Positions 27,215-35,675 of a DNA stretch of 64,000 bases are shown piece by piece; position 1 is the first letter of the stretch, and each line of letters opens with the position of its first letter. The DNA comes from Clavibacter michiganensis (lineage in GTDB: Bacteria > Actinomycetota > Actinomycetes > Actinomycetales > Microbacteriaceae): NCBI RefSeq assembly GCF_016907085.1, contig NZ_JAFBBJ010000001.1, forward strand, positions 1,364,001 to 1,428,000, given 5' to 3'. Position numbers and translations under genes: made by a program. The notes below the pieces were generated by a model, which was given only the letters and a program-made list of their open reading frames with translations, was not told the DNA's origin and searched no databases.

Positions 27215-28420
27215 ATGACGTTAGCCACTTTCGGATCTTATGCCGCCGCTTACGCGACGCCACTCGCACGCCTGGCAAGTGATTCAAATGACCCGACATG
27301 GGAGACTCCGTACACAGCCCTGCGAGCTACTACAACAAAAGAAGCGATGCGAGCTGCTGGAACTTATTTCACAAGCCCGTCTCTCGCGAAAGCACTGTGG
27401 GATCTGGTGGATTTACCCCTGCCCGATGGCGCCATTGTGGTAGATCCAGCCGTAGGTGCAGGCGACTTATTGCTGCCGTCTGTAACAGATCATAGCGTCC
27501 CCGACCGCGGCCGTCCACATAGCGATAAAACAACGCGACCCTCATACAGAATAAACGACACTAACCCACTCTTTCTGCAAATAGCCGAGCGGCGCCTTGC
27601 GCAGACAGGCGTGATCGAACGTAGCCAAATATCAAGCTCAAACCTCGACTTCTTATCCGGTAACTTCGACCTAACCAACGCCACCCACGTCGTAATGAAC
27701 CCGCCATTTTTTTCAATCAAGGCCGAACGACCATGGGGACGCGGAAGCATAAATGCGGCTGCGCTTTTTGTAGAGCGTGCCCTTCTAGACATGCAAGATG
27801 GAAGCGTCCTTTTAGCCATATTGCCGGATGTTCTGCGATCCGGGACCCGCTACGCGAAGTGGCGCAGTTCGGTCTCCGCACTTGGTTCGATCCGCGCACT
27901 GTCGACCCAAGATCAGTTTGATCACCAAACAGACGTGCACACATTCTTGATTAAAATCGAAGTCGGCGCTGCAGTTCCCAATAGCTCTTGGCAAAGTTCA
28001 TCAGACACCAAACACACGCTACAGGAGTACTGCCGTGTGGCCGTCGGCCCAGTTGTACCCCATCGAGATAGTCACGACGGCGACGAGGTTGCTTATGTAA
28101 CAGCCCGTTCATTGACGGCAGGAATTCCCTTAACTAGATCATTCACCGGCAGACTTGAGTATGGCCCGATGCTTCTCGTCAATCGAACGGCTCGACCGGG
28201 CGATAATCCGCGAGTACGCGTTCGTCGATGGACCGCGACTACCCCAACCGCTGTTGAGAATCACCTTCTGATTGTGAAACCCAACGCGAACTCGGGAGTG
28301 ACTATAGATGATGCATTACGAGTACTTCAATCAGAACATACACGTACCTTTCTCGACGAGCGCATTCGTTGCCGCCACCTGACCGTCACCGCCCTCAAGG
28401 AGATCCCGTGGACAAACTAG
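27215..28420 (+). CDS. N6-adenine DNA methyltransferase-like protein
   Basis: The 401-residue protein has the gamma-class adenine methylase order. GTYFTSPSLAKALWDLV precedes motif I VVDPAVGAGDLLLP (AdoMet site, Asp77-Gly83). The catalytic motif IV is HVVMNPPFFSIKAERPWGRG (NPPF, residues 162-165), followed by FVERALLDMQDGSVLLAILP. The C-terminal third is unassigned and may recognise DNA or a partner, but it is shorter than a usual specificity domain. No restriction endonuclease is adjacent. It overlaps the next gene by 13 bases, so the operon is translationally coupled. AGGA precedes ATG 27215. Its role may be self-marking in a defence system or signalling through DNA modification. Confidence 0.8.
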   Translation: MTLATFGSYAAAYATPLARLASDSNDPTWETPYTALRATTTKEAMRAAGTYFTSPSLAKALWDLVDLPLPDGAIVVDPAVGAGDLLLPSVTDHSVPDRGRPHSDKTTRPSYRINDTNPLFLQIAERRLAQTGVIERSQISSSNLDFLSGNFDLTNATHVVMNPPFFSIKAERPWGRGSINAAALFVERALLDMQDGSVLLAILPDVLRSGTRYAKWRSSVSALGSIRALSTQDQFDHQTDVHTFLIKIEVGAAVPNSSWQSSSDTKHTLQEYCRVAVGPVVPHRDSHDGDEVAYVTARSLTAGIPLTRSFTGRLEYGPMLLVNRTARPGDNPRVRVRRWTATTPTAVENHLLIVKPNANSGVTIDDALRVLQSEHTRTFLDERIRCRHLTVTALKEIPWTN

Positions 28421-30480
28421 TCAACGCAGAGGCCAAGCTCCGCTTTTCGCCACTTATTCTTCAACGACTTGGTGAAGAGCTGAATCCAAGTGTCGATCAA
28501 GGAATTATTGAATTAGTCAAGAATTCATACGACGCCGATGCTAGCCGATGTGATGTTTGGCTCGACGGCGAGGACGGACATGATTCAGTCGTCATAGAAG
28601 ACAACGGCACGGGTATGGACGCGGACGCTATCTTACGAGGATGGCTCGTTCTGGGTGGCTCATCAAAGTCAACCAACACATTGACAAAAGCCGGTCGGCG
28701 ACCGGCCGGCAATAAGGGCCTTGGGCGCCTTGCCGCCTTGCGGCTAGGGCGAATTGCACATATGAGCTCAAGACCAGGAAATGGGTTCGAGTACTCGATA
28801 ACCATCGATTGGGACTTATTTTCTGGCGTTGAAGCCGTCGATGACGTCGCCCTAAGTGTTACTCAATTTCCATCGACAGACCCGCCAGGCACGCGAATTG
28901 AGCTGCGTGGACTTCGTACAACTATTGGACGCGTGGATGCACGCCGTTTAGCGAGGGCGCTCGTCCTTCTCGCCGACCCATTTACAGACGGGTCTGGAGG
29001 ATTTGAACCAGTTCTTCATACAGAGACCTTTTCGGACTTAGCAGGACAAGTAACAAACCGCTACTTCGACCAAGCGGAGTATCACCTCGTTGCGGAAATC
29101 AAAGACGGTCAACCTGAAGCCACAGTCCGAGATTGGCGGGGCGAAATTCTTTGGACCGCCGCGCCGTCCGATTTTAATCGGGCTACAGGAGACGGTGCCT
29201 ACGGTGTTCCCGACACGCGATTTGAACTATGGGTTTATATACTTAACCATCAATCGTTCCAAACTCGGTCAGTTCAGCTGTCGGCAGTGAGGGAGTGGCT
29301 TGGAACGTTTGGTGGCGTTCATGTTTACGTGAACGGCCTAAGGGTTGCGCCCTATGGCAACCCGTCGAACGACTGGCTGGATATGAATCTAGCCCGCGCG
29401 CGAAGCCCAGAAGAGCGACCATCAACTAATACATCTATTGGCCGAGTGCTTGTGGAAGACCCAAATGACTCGCTCCGCCAAAAGACTGATCGGTCTGGCT
29501 TCCTAGACACGTGGGAGTTTTCAGAGCTTCAACGTTTTGCAAAAGATGCAATGAACTGGATGGCTCAGAAACGGGTCGAGACCGCAGAGCGTAAGCGGCG
29601 CGCAGCAAGAGCAGAAACTCAGAAAGATGCGTCGAAGTCAAGTGAAACCGTAAACGAACTCATTCGGCAAGTAACAGATGATGCTTCCAAAGCAGCACTT
29701 CAGCTTTCTTTTAAAACTTACGAACGGGAAAGAGACCGTGAGGCCGAAGTTCTTAGACGCGAAGTCCAATTGTATCGCACTTTGAGCACGGCCGGCATCA
29801 CGGCCGCGACCTTTGCTCATGAGGCGCAAGGAAATCCCCTGAAAGCCATCGGCACCTCTTTAACTGGCATAGCCTCGCGACTCGTCCGGAATCCATCAGT
29901 CAATTTCGAAGCGGACTACGCTCAAGCCATCAGTCGAATAAGGGCCGCTACGCTGGCACTCAGCGTGCTATCGACAGCCACGCTCGAACTTATCGATGCC
30001 GATAAGCGGCGTATGGGCAAAGTTGTACTCAACCAAACCGTGAGAGACATCACTCAAACATTTAAGCCATTTTTGGATGGTAGAAATGTGCAGCTAACAG
30101 TCGTCATACCTGAAGGCAGTGAACCTTTCTTGCAGGGGTCAGCCGCTTCAGTAGAATCCATAATTACCAACCTTATCAATAATTCATTAGCGGCGTTCGA
30201 AACCTCAACGAATAGCGATCGCATGATTCACATGACAGTTTCAACGACAGATGAGTTGTGGTGCCTCGAGGTGGCAGACAGCGGCCCTGGCATCGTTGGT
30301 ATCGGCTTGGAGGAGATATGGCTACCCGGCCATACCCTCAAACCACACGGGACAGGTCTAGGGTTGACGATCGTCAAAGATACGGTTGCGGATTTGGGCG
30401 GTAACGTCAAAGCTATAGCAAATGGCTCCTTGGGAGGAGCCGTCTTTACTCTACAGTTGCCTACTCTCGGTGCCGACTAA
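28408..30480 (+). CDS. Dual-GHKL ATPase: N-terminal MORC/Hsp90-like module fused to histidine-kinase-like core
   Basis: The 690-residue protein contains two GHKL ATP-binding modules. The first (residues 1-200) is of the MORC/Hsp90/MutL type: N-box QGIIELVKNSYDADASR, EDNGTGM (Asp65, Gly67, Gly69), LGGSSKS and GNKGLGRLAALRLG. A middle domain follows, then a charged coiled coil (about 395-460). The second is a kinase core: an H-box-like FAHEAQGNPLKAIG with His471, N-box NLINNSLAAFE, G1 VADSGPGI (Asp624) and G2 GTGLGLTIVKD (Gly648). The H-box has one residue more between His-Glu and Asn-Pro-Leu than usual. There is no membrane segment, so sensing is cytoplasmic. The start is GTG 28408 with AAGGAG 5 bases upstream, inside the methylase 3' end. 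The receiver protein encoded next is the expected phosphotransfer partner. Confidence 0.82.
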   Translation: MDKLVNAEAKLRFSPLILQRLGEELNPSVDQGIIELVKNSYDADASRCDVWLDGEDGHDSVVIEDNGTGMDADAILRGWLVLGGSSKSTNTLTKAGRRPAGNKGLGRLAALRLGRIAHMSSRPGNGFEYSITIDWDLFSGVEAVDDVALSVTQFPSTDPPGTRIELRGLRTTIGRVDARRLARALVLLADPFTDGSGGFEPVLHTETFSDLAGQVTNRYFDQAEYHLVAEIKDGQPEATVRDWRGEILWTAAPSDFNRATGDGAYGVPDTRFELWVYILNHQSFQTRSVQLSAVREWLGTFGGVHVYVNGLRVAPYGNPSNDWLDMNLARARSPEERPSTNTSIGRVLVEDPNDSLRQKTDRSGFLDTWEFSELQRFAKDAMNWMAQKRVETAERKRRAARAETQKDASKSSETVNELIRQVTDDASKAALQLSFKTYERERDREAEVLRREVQLYRTLSTAGITAATFAHEAQGNPLKAIGTSLTGIASRLVRNPSVNFEADYAQAISRIRAATLALSVLSTATLELIDADKRRMGKVVLNQTVRDITQTFKPFLDGRNVQLTVVIPEGSEPFLQGSAASVESIITNLINNSLAAFETSTNSDRMIHMTVSTTDELWCLEVADSGPGIVGIGLEEIWLPGHTLKPHGTGLGLTIVKDTVADLGGNVKAIANGSLGGAVFTLQLPTLGAD

Positions 30481-30489
30481 AAGGACATA

Positions 30490-31140
30490 ATGAATCACGA
30501 TTCTGAACGAATTGCCATCATTGATGATGATCAGGATGTGCGCGAGGGATACGCATACGCGATTGAGGGTGACGAATTCACCCCTGTCGATCAGCCAGGG
30601 CCGCTTGGCTCCCTCGAGTCGTACTTAGCGCGACCAAAGAACGCAACATCGGCAGTCAGTGACCATCGCTTGACGCCTGCTGGCTACGCGCAGTTCGACG
30701 GAGCAAAGCTCGTTGCGCAATGGTACAGGACTCAATTTCCCGCCGTACTATGCACGACGTATAGCATCTCGAGCGCTGACCAATTTCGGTCACTGAGACG
30801 TTGGATACCCGTCGTCATGTCGCCCAACGAGCTTTCTTCAGATGCGGTTAGGGAAGGCCTGGCTGTCGTTCGTGCAGAATTCGAAGGTAGCTTTCAGGCC
30901 GTACGACGCCCTCGACGTGCACTCGTTAGATTCGTCGAGTATGTCCCTGAAAACCAATCGGTGTATGTGAAGATGCCCGCGTGGAGTTCAGAAGCAGTTG
31001 CACTTCGTGTCGCCGATTTACCTCCAGAATTAGCCTTGAAAGTAACCACACAACCGGATTACCGAGCCTACGCGCAGGTAAACCTTGGGACCGAATCGGC
31101 GGATGCCCTGTATGTCGCCGATTGGGAATACGATTTATGA
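30490..31140 (+). CDS. Response-regulator receiver protein lacking the conserved lysine
   Basis: The 216-residue protein starts with a receiver domain (about residues 5-125). The acidic pocket is in RIAIIDDDQDVREGY, the phosphoacceptor is Asp58 in AVSDHRLTP, and the conserved Thr is Thr89/90 in LCTTYS. The usual Lys-Pro at the fifth strand reads Met-Ser-Pro (VVMSPNEL), so the signalling lysine is replaced by Ser111. About 90 C-terminal residues (RALVRFVEYVPENQSVYVKM onward) form an unrecognised, probably beta-rich domain that is not a standard DNA-binding output. It lies 9 bases after the ATPase gene and overlaps the hydrolase gene by 4 bases. Confidence 0.75.
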   Translation: MNHDSERIAIIDDDQDVREGYAYAIEGDEFTPVDQPGPLGSLESYLARPKNATSAVSDHRLTPAGYAQFDGAKLVAQWYRTQFPAVLCTTYSISSADQFRSLRRWIPVVMSPNELSSDAVREGLAVVRAEFEGSFQAVRRPRRALVRFVEYVPENQSVYVKMPAWSSEAVALRVADLPPELALKVTTQPDYRAYAQVNLGTESADALYVADWEYDL

Positions 31141-32186
31141 GCGACGTAGTCCTTACTCAACAACTGAATACGTCAGACGTCAGCGTAGCAATTTTGGACG
31201 TTGGGCATGGCAGCTGTGTTGTTGTGCAGACTGAAGTCGCCACGATTCTCATCGACACTGGGGCAAACTCCTCCGTCTTAGAGTATCTCGAAGCCCGCGA
31301 TATCCAACTGATAGATCTTGTGATTATCAGTCACGCTGACCAAGACCACGTCGGCGGCCTTTCTGCGATGCTTTCGTCTGGCTTTCCGGTTCGCCGTGTT
31401 GTTTGGAATACAGATGGACTTAAGCGCACTAAGCTATTTCAAGATCTCAGTTATCAGCTTGATGACCTGGCGGACTCCGGAAGCATCATTGCGCACGAGG
31501 AGGTGGGTAAAGGCTTATTGGTCACCAATATAGGGCCTCGCGTGAAGCTTGAGATTCTAGCTCCGCGACTACGGCTTCGGCGGTTAGGGGTAGGCAATAG
31601 GGACCGCACAGGGGCAGCCATTAAGACAAACTCGGTGAGCGCGGTCGTGCGCGTATCGGTGGACGACATGCCCTTAATGCTTGTTCCTGGTGACCTGGAC
31701 GCAGTGGGACTGCGTCACATGAAGAATCCAGAGCTTCCCGACATGCGGGCTAAGTATCTTGTCTTACCTCACCATGGTGGAACTATGGCTTCTTCCGCCG
31801 CCGGGACAGCGACGGCATTAGCAGAACTCGTCGCGGCCGTACAACCCGAACTTGTCCTAATCTCAAATGGCAGGTCGACTGGCATGGACAACCCTAGACC
31901 CGAGGTGCTACAGGCTGCGTTGAGCGCGATGCCCAATGTAGCCGTTGCGTGTACACAGTTATCTCGCTCATGTTCACCCAGTCCAGTTGGTCGAACGGGG
32001 TCCTCCGACGGCTATGCAGCCGGTTGGCAAGAAGGGCATTCCTGCCTAGGTTCAGCTATTATTAGCGGGCCCGTGGGCGGCCCGCTGTTTCTTGACCGCA
32101 CCGCCCATGAGGCTTTCCTCGACGAGTTCGTTCCTGGAGCACGCTGCCGTCTAGCGTCACGGGAGCTAGAGAGGCCAGGAGGTTAG
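31137..32186 (+). CDS. ComEC/Rec2-like metallo-beta-lactamase-fold hydrolase
   Basis: The 349-residue soluble protein has the MBL fold of ComEC/Rec2-type nucleases. Features are AILDVGHGSCVVVQT, the metal motif HADQDH in IISHADQDHVGGL (His66, Asp68, Asp70, His71), the bridging aspartate in LVPGDLDAVGL and the later histidines in LVLPHHGGT. It lacks ComEC membrane domains, so it is a cytoplasmic hydrolase, probably a nuclease or phosphodiesterase effector. Its ATG overlaps the receiver gene stop (ATGA). It ends about 135 bases before ychF. A toxic effector held in check by the upstream phosphorelay is a reasonable but untested idea. Confidence 0.78.
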   Translation: MSDVVLTQQLNTSDVSVAILDVGHGSCVVVQTEVATILIDTGANSSVLEYLEARDIQLIDLVIISHADQDHVGGLSAMLSSGFPVRRVVWNTDGLKRTKLFQDLSYQLDDLADSGSIIAHEEVGKGLLVTNIGPRVKLEILAPRLRLRRLGVGNRDRTGAAIKTNSVSAVVRVSVDDMPLMLVPGDLDAVGLRHMKNPELPDMRAKYLVLPHHGGTMASSAAGTATALAELVAAVQPELVLISNGRSTGMDNPRPEVLQAALSAMPNVAVACTQLSRSCSPSPVGRTGSSDGYAAGWQEGHSCLGSAIISGPVGGPLFLDRTAHEAFLDEFVPGARCRLASRELERPGG

Positions 32187-32244
32187 GGGAACATCAACAA
32201 AATCGCCTTTGGGAAAGCTGCGGTCGCATGCTCGCGTTCATGAC

Positions 32245-32260
32245 CTATTCTCAGTACCGG
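32245..32260. repeat. Right imperfect repeat at island boundary (att-like candidate)
   Basis: CTATTCTCAGTACCGG is the partner of 26809-26824 (13 of 16 identical). It lies between the last island gene and the ychF stop in still AT-rich sequence. Confidence 0.35.
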
Positions 32261-32321
32261 CACATGCTTACGGAGCGTGCTTAAGCTCACGTCAGCTCGC
32301 TAAGAGTCCATATGAAGTACG

Positions 32322-33395
32322 TCAGTTGTTGAACCGGAACTCCACAACGTCGCCGTCCTGCATCACGTACTCCTTGCCCTCGATGCGGGCCTTGCCCTTG
32401 GAGCGCGCCTCGGCGATGGAGCCGGTCTCGACCAGGTCGTCGTAGGAGATGACCTCGGCCTTGATGAAGCCCTTCTCGAAGTCGGTGTGGATCACGCCGG
32501 CCGCCTGGGGGGCCTTCCATCCCTTGCCGATGGTCCAGGCACGCGTCTCCTTGGGGCCCGCCGTCAGGTAGGTCTGGAGGCCGAGGGTCTCGAAGCCGAT
32601 GCGGGCGAGCTGGTCGAGGCCGGACTCCTCCTGGCCGGTGCTCGCGAGCATCTCGGCGGCGTCCTCAGGGTCGAGCTCGATGAGCTCCGACTCGATCTTC
32701 GCGTCGAGGAACACGGCCTGCGCAGGCGCCACGAGGGCGGCCAGCTCGTCGAGACGAGCCTTGTCGCCGAGCACCTGCTCGTCGACGTTGAACACGTAGA
32801 TGAAGGGCTTCGCGGTCAGCAGCCCGAGCTCACGCACCGGCTCCAGATCGATGGACGAGGCCGACAGCGGCTTGCCCGAGTCGAGCCACTCGCGCGCGGC
32901 CTTCGCGGTCTCGAGCACGATCGGCTCGATGCGCTTCGTCTTCAGCTCCTTCTCGTAGCGCGGCTCGGCGCGCTCGAGGGTCTGCAGGTCGGCGAGGATC
33001 AGCTCGGTGTTGATGGTCTCCATGTCGCTCGCGGCGTCGACGCGGCCGTCGACGTGCACGACGTCCTCGTCCTCGAAGCCGCGGACGACCTGCGCGATGG
33101 CGTCGGCCTCGCGGATGTTCGCGAGGAACTGGTTGCCGAGGCCCTCTCCCTCGCTCGCGCCGCGGACGATGCCGGCGATGTCGACGAAGGAGACGGGCGC
33201 GGGGAGGATCTTCTCGCTGCCGAAGAGGCCGGCGAGCACCTCGAGGCGCGGGTCCGGGAGGTTCACCACGCCCACGTTCGGCTCGATCGTCGCGAACGGG
33301 TAGTTCGCGGCGAGCACCTGGTTCTTGGTCAGGGCGTTGAAGAGCGTCGACTTGCCGACGTTGGGGAGACCGACGATCGCGATAGTGAGTGCCAC
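32322..33395 (-). CDS. ychF: Redox-regulated ATPase YchF (Obg-like)
   Basis: The 357-residue protein is a full-length YchF/OLA1 P-loop protein that binds ribosomes and prefers ATP to GTP. The Walker A is [15 protein letters not shown], switch regions include YPFATIEPN and [19 protein letters not shown], the NKxD-equivalent is FNVDEQ, and the C-terminal TGS-like domain includes [20 protein letters not shown]. The start is GTG 33395 ([16 protein letters not shown]). The last residues read EFRFNN where the family usually ends FNV, and the stop sits at the island edge, so the final codon may have changed when the island arrived. Confidence 0.95.
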   Translation of the reverse strand: MALTIAIVGLPNVGKSTLFNALTKNQVLAANYPFATIEPNVGVVNLPDPRLEVLAGLFGSEKILPAPVSFVDIAGIVRGASEGEGLGNQFLANIREADAIAQVVRGFEDEDVVHVDGRVDAASDMETINTELILADLQTLERAEPRYEKELKTKRIEPIVLETAKAAREWLDSGKPLSASSIDLEPVRELGLLTAKPFIYVFNVDEQVLGDKARLDELAALVAPAQAVFLDAKIESELIELDPEDAAEMLASTGQEESGLDQLARIGFETLGLQTYLTAGPKETRAWTIGKGWKAPQAAGVIHTDFEKGFIKAEVISYDDLVETGSIAEARSKGKARIEGKEYVMQDGDVVEFRFNN

Positions 33396-33494
33396 GGGAG
33401 TCCATCGTACGGGGCCCTCCGGCTCCTCCCCCGCCCGCGCCGGGCTGGGCTGTCCCGGGATCCAGGGTCGGTCGTGCGTGGAACACTCGAACCC

Positions 33495-34124
33495 ATGCCG
33501 TTGGACTTCACCGCGATCGACTTCGAGACCGCCAACAACTCGTCGGCGAGCGCGTGCTCGGTGGGTCTCGTGAAGGTCCGGGACGGCGTCGTCGTCGAGA
33601 CCGCGTCCTGGCTCATCCGGCCGCCCGCGGGGCACGACTCCTTCTCGGTCTGGAACACGCGGATCCACGGCATCGTCGAGGACGACGTCGCCGGCGCCGA
33701 CGGCTGGGCCGACCAGCTGCCGCGCCTCATGGCCTTCGCGGGCGACGACCACCTCGTCGCCCACAACGCGCGCTTCGACATGGGCGTGATCCAGGGCGCG
33801 TGCAAGGCCACCGCGCTCATCCCGCCGCCGTACTCCTACCTCTGCAGCCTCCAGGTCGCGCGCCGCACCTACACGCTCGACTCCTACCGGCTGCCGGTCG
33901 CCGCGCGGGCCGCGGGCTTCGAGGACTTCTCGCACCACGAGGCACTGGCGGACGCGCGGGCGTGCGCCGCCATCGTCGTGCACGCGGCTTCCCGGCACGG
34001 CGCCGCCTCGATCGCGGGGCTGGCGGAGGCGGCGGGCGTGGGCCTCGGCCGCATCGGCGCGCCGCGCACGCAGACCGTCACGCAGGCCTCGGCCGCCGCG
34101 ACGCCGCCCATCGACTGGGCCTGA
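33495..34124 (+). CDS. DnaQ-like 3'-5' exonuclease (DEDDh)
   Basis: The 209-residue protein has the DEDDh exonuclease core: Exo I FTAIDFETANN, Exo II in VAHNARFDMGVI, and Exo III HHEALADARACAAI with the catalytic histidine. It resembles stand-alone epsilon-like exonucleases of Actinobacteria, which trim DNA or RNA 3' ends. After the catalytic domain, about 35 residues form a Gly/Ala-rich tail. It is divergent from ychF and precedes rmuC, which would fit a repair role. Confidence 0.88.
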   Translation: MPLDFTAIDFETANNSSASACSVGLVKVRDGVVVETASWLIRPPAGHDSFSVWNTRIHGIVEDDVAGADGWADQLPRLMAFAGDDHLVAHNARFDMGVIQGACKATALIPPPYSYLCSLQVARRTYTLDSYRLPVAARAAGFEDFSHHEALADARACAAIVVHAASRHGAASIAGLAEAAGVGLGRIGAPRTQTVTQASAAATPPIDWA

Positions 34125-34190
34125 TCCGCCGCTCGGCCACCCGCCGACCCAGGTCCCTGCCGTGTCGGGGGCCGCTGGCACACTGCACGC

Positions 34191-35570
34191 ATGGATCCCG
34201 TCATCGCCCTGCTCGTCGGCCTCGTCATCGGCCTGACCGTGGGCGCGGTGGTCGGGCTGGCCGTGTCGCGCGCACGCTCCGGGCTGGATGCGCCGGGTCG
34301 CGCGGGCGAGGCCGCGCGCCTCGCCGCCGCCGAGGCCACGGTCCAGGCGCTGCGCGAGCAGCTGGATCGAACGGAGCGACTCGCCGAGGAGCAGGTCGCC
34401 CAGACCACCGCGCAGTACGCCGAGCGCGCCCAGACGCAGGACGCTCTGCACCGCGAGCGGCTCGACGCGCAGGAGTCCCACCTCCGCGAGCAGATCGGCC
34501 AGCAGGAGGACCGCATCGCGGAGCTGCAGACGAGGCTGCGCGAGATCCAGCGCGCTGAGCTCGCCCGCACCGAGGAGGACGGTCGCGTGCTCACCGCGCT
34601 CAGCCCCGTCGCCGAGAGCCTCAAGCAGGTGCAGGCGAAGGTGCACGAGCTCGAGGAGCAGCGCCGGCAGCAGCACGGCGAGCTCAGCGAGCAGCTGCGG
34701 AGCGCCACCGAGGCGGAGGAGCGGCTGCGCGCCACGGCTGAGACGCTCGCGTCCGCGCTCCGCTCCAACAGCACGCGCGGCGTGTGGGGCGAGACCCAGC
34801 TGCGGAGCGTCGTCGAAGCGGCGGGACTCATCCACCGGGTCGACTTCGACGTGCAGACGTCCGTCTCCACGGCGCAGGGCATCGGCCGGCCCGACATGGT
34901 CGTGCACCTGCCGGGCGGCAAGCACATCGCGGTGGATGCGAAGGCGCCCTTCACCGCCTACCTCGAGGCGAGCGCCATCCCCGCCTCGGCCACCGGGCCC
35001 GAGGGCGCGCGCCGCGACCACCTCATGAAGCAGCACGTGCAGGCCGTGCGCGACCACATCACGGCGCTCGGCAGCCGCGCCTACTGGGCGGGGCTCGACG
35101 CGAGCCCCGAGATGGTCATCGCGTTCATCCCGAGCGAGTCGCTGGTGTCGTCGGCGCTGGAGGCGGATCCGAGCATCATGGAGTTCGCGTTCTCCCGCCG
35201 TGTCGCGCTCTCCTCCCCCGTCACGCTGTGGTCCGTGCTCAAGACCGTCGCGTTCAGCTGGCAGCAGGAGGTGCTCACGGAGGACGCGAAGCAGCTCTTC
35301 GACCTCAGCCGCGAGCTGCACGCGCGCCTCGCCACGAGCGGCGAGCACATCGCCAAGCTCGGCCGCTCGCTCACGGGCGCGGTCGGCGACTACAACCGCG
35401 TCGTCGGATCCCTGGAGCGCCAGGTGCTCCCCACCGCCCGCCGCCTCACCCGGCTCGACGAGTCCAAGGTCATCGGCACGCTCGAGCCGCTCGAGGCCAC
35501 CACCCGGGAGCTCACCGCGGACGAGTTCACGCGCCCCGCCGCCCCGGTCGCGGAGAGCCCCGCTGGGTAG
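34191..35570 (+). CDS. rmuC: DNA recombination protein RmuC
   Basis: The 459-residue protein has one N-terminal membrane helix (VIALLVGLVIGLTVGAVVGL), a long coiled coil (about residues 40-185, rich in Ala, Glu, Arg, Gln), and the RmuC nuclease-like domain beginning SNSTRGVWGETQLRSVVEAA. Key segments are GRPDMVVHLPGGKHIAVDAK (restriction-endonuclease-like acidic site), FIPSESLV and LWSVLKTVAFSWQQE. RmuC limits DNA rearrangements at inverted repeats. The family length and order are normal. Confidence 0.94.
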   Translation: MDPVIALLVGLVIGLTVGAVVGLAVSRARSGLDAPGRAGEAARLAAAEATVQALREQLDRTERLAEEQVAQTTAQYAERAQTQDALHRERLDAQESHLREQIGQQEDRIAELQTRLREIQRAELARTEEDGRVLTALSPVAESLKQVQAKVHELEEQRRQQHGELSEQLRSATEAEERLRATAETLASALRSNSTRGVWGETQLRSVVEAAGLIHRVDFDVQTSVSTAQGIGRPDMVVHLPGGKHIAVDAKAPFTAYLEASAIPASATGPEGARRDHLMKQHVQAVRDHITALGSRAYWAGLDASPEMVIAFIPSESLVSSALEADPSIMEFAFSRRVALSSPVTLWSVLKTVAFSWQQEVLTEDAKQLFDLSRELHARLATSGEHIAKLGRSLTGAVGDYNRVVGSLERQVLPTARRLTRLDESKVIGTLEPLEATTRELTADEFTRPAAPVAESPAG

Positions 35571-35675
35571 AGTGGCGAGCACGCGGGGCCCGGCCGCACG
35601 ACTCCATCCGCCGGCCGATCAGGATCCCGCGACAGCCGCACGGCGTCGCCGTGGATCCGCCGAAGGAGATGCACC

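Larger units (their letters stand above)
26818..32321. other. AT-rich genomic island carrying a four-gene operon
   Basis: Base composition changes sharply after the SCO1664-type stop codon and returns to normal within ychF. Inside there are long AT-rich runs, ATG and TAA/TAG-rich frames and codons rare in the flanks. I find no GGATCC, which is frequent outside. Both edges fall at gene 3' ends (SCO1664-type on the left, ychF on the right). There is no integrase, transposase or tRNA, so the mode of entry is unknown. Confidence 0.75.

Noticed and set aside
27078..27299. 73-codon minus-strand frame at the left of the island operon
   Set aside because: It runs into the methylase gene and has no ribosome-binding site or recognisable domain.
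27215..28420. Restriction-modification system
   Set aside because: The methylase has no adjacent endonuclease or specificity subunit; the following genes are an ATPase/kinase, a receiver and an MBL hydrolase.
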